A stretch of DNA of 64,000 nucleotides from Theobroma cacao (Eukaryota; Streptophyta; Magnoliopsida; Malvales; Malvaceae). Position 1 is the first letter of the stretch; every line of letters starts with the position of its first letter. The position numbers were made by a program, and so were the translations under genes. This document shows, one piece after another, positions 54,884 through 64,000 of the stretch. The notes under the pieces are model-generated. The model did no database searches. It saw only the letters and a program-made list of their open reading frames with translations, and was not told the DNA's origin. The DNA is taken from positions 19,726,294-19,790,293 of the forward strand of contig NC_030859.1 in assembly GCF_000208745.1 (NCBI RefSeq), read 5' to 3'.

Positions 54884-56610
54884 TTATGGGAATTAAACCT
54901 CTCTATACCAAGTGAAAAGATATTAGAAGCTGTCAAGAGAAACGTGGGAGCTTATCCTCAAATTGCATGTAACAATCTGCCCACCCCCTATATAACAAAT
55001 ATAAATCGAATTTGTATCTAATTGCTAAGTGAATTACCTATGAATTTAACTTTAGAAATTTAAATAGTGATCGATTACCCTTACATTAACTTTTAATAAA
55101 AACATAAGAATTAAATTCATTGAAATAGTAAATTAGGAACTAAACTCAAACTTTGATAAAAAAAGAAAAGCCTATGAACTCTTGTCCTCAATTTTTTTTG
55201 AAAGACCAAATATCATAATATTATTATGAAAAAAATAAGATTATTAAAAATTATAATAAATAAAAGCAATAAATATCTCAAAACGTATTGACTGTCAAGC
55301 ACTCAAACAAGAACCAAAAAACCTCACCCAAACCTTGCAATATAGGCAAGATCAACTAATGAATTAGGATTTGATGACAGAGCATAATTACTAATTAAGA
55401 CCAGTCAAATTTGAGACATGGTGTTTTCAAGTTATAATAAAAATTAGGTGCGTAAACGTTTTTGTTGTTAATTAATAACATGTGAAATTTATGGATGCTA
55501 ATATATATAAAGAAGACAATGTAGAAGTGTCATATTTAATTAAAATACGTTTGTCCTTGCAAATACTGACAAAACCAAGGAAATTGAGGCATTTGAAACA
55601 AGCAAGCTCAACAATTTTGTCTTGGAGCCAATTATGAAGAATAAATTATATGCAAAACTATAATTTCATTAAACTTTTGTATATGTACATAGTAAAAGAT
55701 AGAGTTATAAGGTGTTTCTTTTTTAGAACTTTCAAACACTACTCACACTTCTAAAACCTAGAAATCTCTTTTATAATATAAAAATTTATAGTAGGATACA
55801 ATTAAGACTTCATATGGAATAAAAAGTTTAAAATAATATAATTACTCAATGTTGTGCACAAATGAGAATTCTAATCAAATAAGACTTAGAATTCTAGTTA
55901 ATTTAAAACTCAACAAATAGTGAAATCAAGAGATGCGTTCTGATTATCTTAACCGGCCATATGATTATTTCAATGCGTCTTAACTCTTGCCACCGGATAC
56001 AATTAGAAATTATATACACAAATTTACTAAATATAACTTGGATTTCACATGTAATAGCTGCAATACTCAAGAATGCATGGCAATAGCAAGGAGAAATGTT
56101 ACCGAAAAAATTTGGTTAAGTTTATATTTATAGAAAATTATATTGGTTCTATATATATATATATATATATAGAGTTGTAATTAATACGTTATTCTTTTTG
56201 GATGGACAAAGGTTTTAGAAAAACAATTTTAATTAAGCAAATATTGACAAAACCTTGTAAACAAATAAAATGAAAGCATCGATTATATCTTTTCCTTTTT
56301 TTTTTCCCTCCTCCAACCAGTTGTGGGAATTAAACCTGGAAATGAATAGGAAGTTAAAGAGATATTAGAAGCTATGAAGAAAAATGTAGGAGCTTATCCT
56401 GAAATTGCATACAAGAATCTGCCTCCGTTTGATACGCTTCAGCTGTGGGAATTCCGTTTCTGTTTCAAAAGGGCAAAGCCACCGATCGTCCTTCAAGACT
56501 GCCCCAACAAATTGGCTGGTACTTGTACAAATGAGACTGACCTTCTAAGGTTCTCTCCTGCTTCTCCTATTTATAGTTCTAACGTAATTAGAGAAATCGT
56601 TTCTAGCTAG
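54884..56610 (+). pseudogene. RNase T2 pseudogene, duplicated 3' exon fragments
   Basis: Two copies of one exon start follow the same pyrimidine-rich acceptor 'ctccaaccag': at 54884 (LWELNL, EAVKRNVGAYPQIACNNLP) and at 56321 (LWELNLEMN, then a frame change, MKKNVGAYPEIAYKNLP). Only the second copy continues to the C-terminus: LWEFRFCFKRAKPP, DCPNKLAGTC and a stop at 56608. The Cys pattern and FRFCF stretch fit the end of plant RNase T2. The second active-site region (CAS II, with its His) is missing from all fragments. The 1.3 kb between copies (54976-56300) is AT-rich with no gene. Confidence 0.7.
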
Positions 56611-56784
56611 TGGAGGTGTTGCGAAGTAGTAAGAATAAACAAGGAACTCATCAGGCTTAATCTTTGGTTCCTATTCATCTGTCGGAAGATTAAGGTTTAA
56701 GGTTGGAATCACAAGTCAACTTCCTTTGGAGTTGCTATTGGCAAGCTGTATATATATATATATATATTGAAAGAAAAGCTTAGA

Positions 56785-58059
56785 GTACGTTTGGTTAGTA
56801 GAATGGATAAGAATGAAATATAATAGTTATTATATGAGAATAGAAGGAGGTGAGAATATAATAGAATAAAATAACTATTATTTAGTTTGACACGACAAAT
56901 GAAATAGGACAGGAATAATTATTATGACTTATTGTAATGTTTAGTTGGTAATAATAACTCTGAAATAAGAAAGGTATAGAAAATAAAAAAACAAAAAACT
57001 CCCTTTATTATTTATATGACTATTTTTTATTAGATTTTTTAAATATTAATAATCTAGAATTTAATAAAAATATTAATAAATTTTTAAATTAATTTATTTA
57101 TATTTANNNNNNNNNNNNNNNNNNNNNNNNNNNNNNNNNNNNNNNNNNNNNNNNNNNNNNNNNNNNNNNNNNNNNNNNNNNNNNNNNNNNNNNNNNNNNN
57201 NNNNNNNNNNNNNNNNNNNNNNNNNNNNNNNNNNNNNNNNNNNNNNNNNNNNNNNNNNNNNNNNNNNNNNNNNNNNNNNNNNNNNNNNNNNNNNNNNNNN
57301 NNNNNNNNNNNNNNNNNNNNNNNNNNNNNNNNNNNNNNNNNNNNNNNNNNNNNNNNNNNNNNNNNNNNNNNNNNNNNNNNNNNNNNNNNNNNNATTAATA
57401 ATTGACCATTTAAATATTAATATTTTATTTATAATTTAGTCATTAATATTTTAAAATATTAATATTTTATTTAATTTAAATATTATTATGATCAATTATT
57501 TTATTTTATTTTATTTTGAAACATTAATAATTGATTATTTGTTTAAAATATTAATAATTGATGATTTAATTATTAATATTTTATATATAATTTAAATGAT
57601 ATTATGCTTATTTGTTTTTAATTTTTTTTGTTTTCAAATAGTAATAATTTATAATTAATTTTATTAATAATTGATCATTTAAATATTTAATATTTTATTT
57701 ATAGTTTAATTTTTAATATTTTAAACTATTAATATTTTATTTATAATTTAATATTAATATTTTATTAAAAGTTGAAATCAAGGGAGATAAGGAGGAGAGA
57801 GAGAAAAATAATACTTTATACAAATAGAGTTGTAATTTTTCAAACTTGTTAGGGGTACTTTGGTCTTTATCATTTTTTTAATTTATTCCTCAACTATGAA
57901 ATAACTAATACTATGAGAGAAAGTAGTATTAGTTATTTCTCAATTTTGGAGGATTTTGGAGAATAGCTACTTCTACGACTATTCTTTGGATTATTTCTCA
58001 ACCAAATGAAGGAACCAAAATTCCTTGAAAATCAAAACCATTCTCCTAACCAAACATGC
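56785..58059 (-). mobile_element. AT-rich foldback element, copy B (inverted relative to copy A, with gap)
   Basis: It starts 'gtacgtttggttagtagaat' and ends 'tcctaaccaaacatgc'. These are the ends of copy A in reversed order, so B is inverted relative to A. The interior again alternates 'ttaataattgat' and 'ttaatattttattt' words around a central gap. There is no coding and the ends are better preserved than the interior. Confidence 0.7.
57107..57393. other. Assembly gap (287 N) at the centre of foldback element B
   Basis: The run of N lies between AT-only sequence in the middle of the palindrome, exactly as in copy A. Confidence 0.98.
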
Positions 58060-59169
58060 TATTAGGGTAATGCTTTAATTGGCAGTGCAGATTTGAAGCA
58101 TGTGTAACAATGAAAACAAAGTGAAGATAACAAGAATCTAAAGCTGCACGGTTCTTAGGTTATGCCTTCAGCTAACATCATCATTCTGCCAAAAAAAAAA
58201 AAAAGAGAAAAAACAACAATTATTATCGAAACCATCATGGTAATTAGCATCCAATATTGCTTCTTACCGCCCTTCATACCAGCTGAAAATACCATAAAAA
58301 AAATCCAAACTTCAAGTTTTAGGCTTCTTTGGTGTGCTTGAATTCCCTTGCTCAACCCTGCGCTTGATTCCAGGGAAATGCTCAACCTTTCTATCACCCA
58401 GCATAGGCGTCAATTCCCCTGGAAAATCCTTCTCAACAGTAGCAAACCCACTTCTAGGATCACTCGTTTGCCCTGGTTTCACGTGACCACTAAGGACAAG
58501 GTAGGGTGTTTTCAGCTGAGCTTGAGCTTCCCTCATCCTCTCCACTGACAGGGAAGGTGTGTATCAGAATTTTTCATTTGCTTCGGCTTCAATTCTTCCT
58601 GGTATTGCTTCTGCCGTTTCTCTTGGTTCATTTTGCCTGCCCCTCACCATGAAATTTATGAGAAAGCATCCGGAAGGCTTCCTTGGGAGTCATAATTCGA
58701 CCAAATTCATCTGTCCTCTCAATGCGAATATCTATAAATCTGTCGTTTTCTCGATTACCATCTACAATGCCAACAAGTTTGCTCTTTTTCTTGTCCCTGT
58801 TCCTGCCACCCCATTCAATACTTTCTTTAAGCGTTCCTCGATCTTTAAGCAGCTTCAGTGCACCCGATAGTCCTTTACCAACTGCAACTTCATGAATGGT
58901 TTCATCTGGAACTATCTCATCCTTGTTCCCATTGGAAGCGTTTTCATCTGGACTAGCATCAACTACTTCTGTCCATCCATCTACCTTATTTTCTCCACTT
59001 TTTCCATCATGTTCAGAAACTCCCGGCGCTTCATCCTCACCCACGAAAACATCTTCACTGCGAGGTTTATGGGCTTCTTCATCATGCTGAAGACCCCATA
59101 CAAATTCCTCTATCTCTGTTATTACAAGCTTGTTTTTGTTGGATTTGGATCTATGGGCATGCATGTGTT

Positions 59170-60240
59170 TGTGTAACCTATAGATTTCAAAAAAACAAAA
59201 AAAAAAAAAATTCTAATTAGGGCAAGCAACTCAAATATACAAGTGAAATCACACTTCATGCATCAAACAAATCAATTTAATCACATCTAAAATTCAAGAA
59301 TAAAAAAAGATAACATACCTTCTGTTGCAAGATTTAGTGAATTGTAGTAAATTCACCACCAGATCAAAGATTAATTTCTCAACCAAACAAATTTACATTT
59401 ATTTTTCAAGAATAGTTTTCAACTTGAATCTTGAGTGAATAAGATGTGAAATGCTAAATTAAGATGGTAAATATTGAATTTCTCTCTTTTCCTTTTTTGA
59501 AACTATAGTTTTTTTTTATAAGAGATCTCTAGAAAAAATACCGAAATTGGAAATTGGAGATCAATAAAAGCCTCTACAGAGAGGCGGCTATAGAGGATTT
59601 TTGGAGGAATTTTGGACTTTGGGGTTCGGCTTAAAAGCTGAAAAAAAAAATTCTTTTCTCTTCAATTCCTTAAATATTTTAGCCTCCCTTGATATTTATA
59701 TATATACCTTTTATTAATTTTAAAGAATTTAATTAAAATTAAATTCTTGTCAAGAGTCCAAGTAGGTCTTCTATAAAGTGTTATGGTTGCATCATACTCC
59801 TCCAAAAATTATTTAAATTATAATAAAATAATAAATAATTTATTTATTTAATTATAATTATTTGTCTGTGTCAAAATAAGATTCCTTAACAAATAATTAT
59901 TCAATTTTATTGTTATTCATCTTAATTAAAAAGAATTAATAATAAAATAAAAAATTCTAATCAAATATAGATTTCGTTGGTTGGTGTATAATATTTTTGT
60001 TTAAAAAGTAGAATTCGAATCCAACTTCCTCCAATTATAATAAAAATAAAAAATATATAAACTCCTATAATTTATCAATTAAATATAAATAAAGAATAGA
60101 CAATTTAATTTTTTAATTATAATTAAAATCCTCTAATATTATTTTATCTTAAGACAATAATTATCCTAATAAATATTTTTCATTTTAAGACATTTATTAA
60201 GACAATTTTTGACTTATTAAAAATAATATAATTAAGACAA
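59170..60240. other. AT-rich DNA replacing the middle of the DOT2/SART1 relic
   Basis: No SART1-like residues can be read here in any frame. The stretch contains a SINE-like 75-base block (59975-60053) and a GC-richer patch at about 59560-59640 ('gagaggcggctatagagg'). I could not find terminal repeats, so whether it is one insertion or an insertion plus deletion is open. Confidence 0.6.
59975..60053 (+). mobile_element. SINE-like short element
   Basis: It begins 'gttggttggtgtataat', contains 'agaattcgaatccaac' (a B-box-like word), and ends in an A-rich tail. The order of words matches 12576-12650. The call rests on two copies only. Confidence 0.35.
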
Positions 60241-61652
60241 TTCTCATCTTAACACAACACATATAATAATCTGATGAAATCTTCCCAGCATTGTTAAGAT
60301 CTTCAACACAGTTATTTGTGGGAACACCCCGTAACCTTTTACGGAGCTCCTCCAATTTCTTTTCTGATTCACCAGTAAAGTGCCCCATTTCCATCCAGAG
60401 TTGCCCCCCCGTCTGCAACTGGATTGTCATATTGGGAAAGTACTGTTTTTTCTCTGAACCAGGCTCATCATTGAACTGATCATCATAAACCCCGGTTTTC
60501 TTCTTTGCAACCTTGCAAGCTTCATCCCGCCGCTTCTGCTCTCCAATTTCAGCCTTTTCAAGCATATCACCATGCTCATTAATGTAACCATTAGCAAGTA
60601 TGCTCTGATCTTTGAGCGTCAACACAACAGCTCCACAATCCATCACTTTGTCAAGGCCAGGAAGAACTTTAACCCCTGCTAGATCATGAGTAGCATGATG
60701 GGTAGCCTCCTCATCTTCATTTTCCCCTTGAACGACATTATATATCTTGCTCCCCATAAATCTTTGAAAGCTGCAAGGCTTTCTCCTTCTCAGCATTCCT
60801 TTTCTCCTCAAGGTTACGAAATTTACCAACCCATTTTAAAACCTCTGAAACACCTTCAGATTTCTTTTTCAATGTTGCCTCTTTCATTCTCGCAATGCTC
60901 TCCTCAAGCTCTGATGACGATGCCTGCGTTACGCACCTGCATTGCTGCCGGTATTCAACCCAGCTTCACCCTTATCCCTTCTGTCTCCATAGTCTAATGC
61001 AAGCTCCCCATCTTTGCTTCCTTGATAATCTTCCTCATGCATTTTCTTGATTGCATTATCCCTATTTCTGGATCTCTGCCTCTCTGTTTTTCTGTTTACT
61101 TCTCTCCTTTCCCTTCTCTTTATCTCTATCCTTTTCACCTTCCTTCGCCTTCTCTCGATCTTTTTTCTCTCTTTTCTTTTCCTTTTCTCTATCTCCATCT
61201 CTACCTTTATCCTTCCCCCTCTCCTTCTCAGACTCTCTCCCCCTTCCCTGTCCTTTTCCTTTCCAAGATTCTTTTCTCTCTCACGCTCATGTTCTTTTTC
61301 TCTATACTTGTCCCTATCACAATCTTTTTCTTTTTCCCTCACCTTACTGTCTCGACTTCCGTCCTTTCCATGTTCATCTCTATCATCCTTCCTCCTTTCC
61401 CTGCTCGACACTCTATCCTTTTCCAAATCTTTTAGACTCTTTCTCGCTTTCTTTCAAGACCTCATCATTACTTCTCTTTAAACGGTCCTGCTCTTTATCC
61501 CTACTTCGATGATCCTTTTCTTTATCTTGGTTGCTCTTGTTCTTGTCCTTACTCCGATGCTTATCGTTTGGCTCTAATTCATCACTGTAGGCTCCTCGAT
61601 CCCAGCGTTCTCTAGAAACATCATCTTCCTTATCATACCTATCCTTATCCAT

Positions 61653-62350
61653 TGCAAATAACAAAAACACTAAAAAACTTATCGGGAATTCGGAGGAATG
61701 TGAAGAAGACGGTAGTAGCGGCAGCGATGGAGGATATCCGGAGGCCGGAGATGGAATTTAGGTGTCTAAGTTGAGACAGCAAACTTGTTTCGCACAGAAA
61801 TAAGAGGGATTTTTTTTTTTGCAAAATTCTGCCTCTGTTTTCAGAAATATATATATAAATTTTGTCATAATAGAAATCAAACTCTCTATACAACAAATTC
61901 GGTTATATTATCTATAAAACAACATCCAATATAAATTAACCACTTCAAAATATGTGCACCGGAATATATTGGTCACCCCAACCCACAAAAAGGATCTTCT
62001 CAATTTTTCTAACTGTTTGATCACTCCCTTTGGTGCTCGGAAAACCGAAAGCTAATATAAAGGAACATAGTCATTTACTCTTCAATCAGACTCATCAGTT
62101 TCTTGGTCTTTGTTCTGATTAGCCCATGTATTGACATTGTTTTGACACAGCTATATCTCTCTACTTCTAGGGGCAGCTTCTCTTGAAAACAAAGGAGAAC
62201 CATGGCCCTCCAAATATTTTAGCTTTACATGTAATTAATTTTTTTACATATAAATAGAATCATAATATTCTGTGAATTTAAATGTACACGAAAGTATCAA
62301 CAAGTTTAGCTGACAAATAAGTAAAATCAAACTCAAAACAATCTGCTTAC
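61653..62350. other. Upstream flank of the DOT2 relic and truncated end of the RNase T2 gene
   Basis: 61653-61800 is GC-richer with 'ggaggatatccggaggccgg' and looks like a former leader. If the minus-strand RNase T2 gene were complete, its second exon should lie here. I see no acceptor plus RNase residues. Confidence 0.5.
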
Positions 62351-62602
62351 CATAGCATCTGCTGAACTTGTAGGAGTGACATTGGTGCATGAAGGATCCT
62401 TTCTGTAGGGAACCATCCGTGTGTGATTAGCATACTGTGGCCAAAAACCATGGATGGTGAACATTTTTGGGATGTCTGGAATACAATCCTCTCGGCAAAC
62501 AGAAGGTGGCCACATGAGACTGAGCTTGTAGAAGGCAAAATTAGACGAAACTGACACTAGCAAGGTGGCTAAGACAGTAACAGCTAGTAAGTGCCTTTTC
62601 AT
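62351..62602 (-). pseudogene. RNase T2 (S-like) first exon, truncated gene
   Basis: The 252-base exon encodes 84 residues: a signal peptide (MKRHLLAVTVLATLLVSVSS), then FAFYKLSLMWPPSVC, then FTIHGFWPQYANH (the CAS I active-site region, with its His), then a GTAAG donor after Ala-Met. It has no lesion. The next exon, carrying CAS II, is not found before the DOT2 relic 700 bases on, so the gene is cut off. An ATG at 62659 is in frame but lies only about 9 bases past the TATA box, before any likely transcription start, so I choose 62602. It could be a live first exon only if the rest lies far away, which I think unlikely. Confidence 0.7.
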
Positions 62603-62667
62603 TGTTGCAACACAGGAAGATGCTAAGTGCGTAATTAAGCTTGCCAAGGCTACTTCCATGCCAGGGT

Positions 62668-62674
62668 TTTTATA
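62668..62674 (-). promoter_or_regulatory. TATA box of the truncated RNase T2 gene
   Basis: 'tataaaa' on the minus strand lies 66 bases before the chosen ATG. The sequence from here to the start codon is homologous to that before the 54.2 kb relic. This spacing decides the start codon in favour of 62602. Confidence 0.6.
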
Positions 62675-62689
62675 ACACCTTTGAATGTG

Positions 62690-63800
62690 CCGGTTGGGAA
62701 AATTTTAAAAAAGTAATAATAATATTTCGATTTATAAGTACGGTATGCATTATCTATGTATATATAATCTTATCCTCCCTTATTTAATATTAAAATTTAA
62801 GACCTTTGAAAATTAAAATATTAAATTTTCAACATGTCAAATTATTGTTTCTTTATAAATATCATTCCCATATAAATATATATTAAATAAATTTCATATT
62901 TTTGTTTCATAAAAAAATTGTAAGCTAAGAATACTCATATAATATTGTTTTCAGAGAGTATGTGTAAGAAAATCCTATAGAGACAAATTAAGTGAAAAAC
63001 CCATGGTTTGCAACTCGTCAATTTGTTGATGATTTTATACATACGCAAGCGTACATATCGTACAAGTAGTATAATAGTAAGTAAGTATCATCTCCTCAGA
63101 GAATTGTATCAAAACTCTTGTTAATTACTACAATTTAGCACTCTAATCTTATCCAAGTAAATCTAATTTTAAAAATTAATTAAAATTGAAATTAAAGTAA
63201 CAAGCTAAACTAATGAATTAATGCTAAGGAAATTCTAGAAGTTCAGTAAAATGGAGCCTAGGATTGTGGAAGTACTCTACTTTTCATTTGGATTTAAATT
63301 CACTCTTTATACTTATATCAATGGGTTGGTTGCTAGCCTAGAGTCCAAATTTATTTACAAATCTCTGTCGAGATATTGCAAACGTACCCATCTTAACTAA
63401 TTTTTCATATGTCTATGTAGATTAATTAAGGTAGGTTCACTAATCTTATACCCTAATCTTGGCTGCACATGGTATTTAGGTATATTTCTATCCTAAGTGC
63501 TAATCAAATCACCTATGCTTTAAGTGAAGTGAACACATGCTATTTAAATCCTTAGTCTATTCCAAATTCCCTTTGTCAAGTTGCATTTAGAGACCAAACT
63601 CAATCTAATTGTTGGTCAAGCAATTAGAAGCAATAAGCATTGATTTGAAATAAACAACACAATACTCATTAAATTGAGTAAAAGGAAATTAAAGTATCCA
63701 AACTACAAGTAGAGATTAACCAGAATCCTAAGAATAAAAATTTAGTTTAGTATATTTAATACAAAACCCATTGTTTCCAGAAAAATGTCCATTTCTATAG
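62690..63800. other. AT-rich region with a possible LTR-like stretch
   Basis: No gene is seen. 62990-63720 is less AT-rich and contains 'cgcaagcgtacatatcgtac', a kind of sequence I associate with dispersed plant repeats, but neither paired LTRs nor coding are visible. Confidence 0.35.
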
Positions 63801-63802
63801 TA

Positions 63803-63805
<3 letters not shown>

Positions 63806-63873
<68 letters not shown>
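63806..63873. repeat. (GA)n microsatellite
   Basis: A perfect GA dinucleotide run of about 68 bases near the right edge of the window. It creates open frames on the minus strand that are artefacts of the repeat. Confidence 0.97.
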
Positions 63874-63876
<3 letters not shown>

Positions 63877-64000
63877 AATTAGTGTGAAAAAGGTAAGTTG
63901 ACGTGGATGATACAGCTCCCAAGAAAATCCTCCATTTTTCTTCCCCCTTTCCTCTTTTGTGCAGACCAAAACCCTAACTTTTCTATCTCTCTTGAAAAGC

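Larger units (their letters stand above)
58312..61652 (-). pseudogene. DOT2 / SART1-family splicing factor pseudogene
   Basis: SART1 (Snu66, plant DOT2/MDF) is a U4/U6.U5 tri-snRNP splicing protein. The minus strand has its N-terminal charged RS/KE-rich region from ATG 61652 (MDKDRYDKEDDVSRERW), which shifts frame near 61430 and runs to about 60930. GVKVLPGLDKVMD, LTLKDQSILANG, LEKAEIGEQKRR and FTGESEKKLEELRKR follow (60830-60250), with further frame changes near 60400. The middle (the KFKKPKKKK and YKSLERARK regions of the family) is missing and replaced by about 1.07 kb of unrelated AT-rich DNA. The C-terminal part resumes at 59130: EEFVWGLQHDEEAHKP, HEVAVGKGLSGALKLL, TDEFGRIMTPKEAFRMLSHK, with a frame break near 58620, then MREAQAQLKTPYLVLSGHVK to the stop at 58312. 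There are no introns in either block. It is not expected to yield a functional protein. Confidence 0.85.

Noticed and set aside
61022..61512. Three long overlapping plus-strand frames rich in Ser, Leu and Phe
   Set aside because: They are the antisense of the purine-rich KE/RS region of the DOT2 relic. A pyrimidine-rich strand has few stops, so all frames stay open.
63728..63969. Minus-strand frames with a long Ser-Leu repeat
   Set aside because: They are produced by the (GA)n microsatellite.

Overview
The window is nuclear DNA from a eudicot plant. It is AT-rich, its genes carry many small GT-AG introns, and several gene models match Arabidopsis families exon by exon. Plant retroelement and MITE debris fills the spaces, and two runs of N mark assembly gaps. 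I cannot place it to family or genus from sequence alone.

Layout. 1-14.9 kb is gene-poor. It holds a segmental duplication (1-5.76 kb against 7.8-8.9 kb), two LINE fragments inserted in one copy only, a decayed FIGL1-type AAA-ATPase copy, and a roughly 6 kb array of degenerate LTR/TRIM-like units that each carry an initiator-tRNA primer-binding-site motif. 15.2-24.2 kb (-) is an intact 18-exon FY gene (WD40 protein of mRNA 3'-end processing). 24.4-33.4 kb is intergenic, with two tandem repeats, a 566 bp palindromic element with three CACGTG cores, a frameshifted F-box/LRR relic, and a dead partial copy of the FY 5' end. 33.4-44.1 kb (+) holds SRR1, a glutaredoxin-like zinc-ribbon protein and a type I pectin methylesterase. 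45.7-51.2 kb (-) is an AGD12/ZAC-type ArfGAP with a C2 domain. 51.2-64 kb is a decay zone: two inverted copies of a long AT-rich foldback element, each with its N gap at the centre, several RNase T2 fragments on both strands, and a broken DOT2/SART1 copy.

Intact genes: FY, SRR1, the glutaredoxin-like gene, the pectinesterase and the ArfGAP. They are separate plant transcription units with no operon-like relation. FY (flowering time) and SRR1 (light and clock signalling) lie about 11 kb apart, which may be chance. The remaining gene-like material is pseudogene or transposon derived. No tRNA, rRNA or CRISPR locus was seen.
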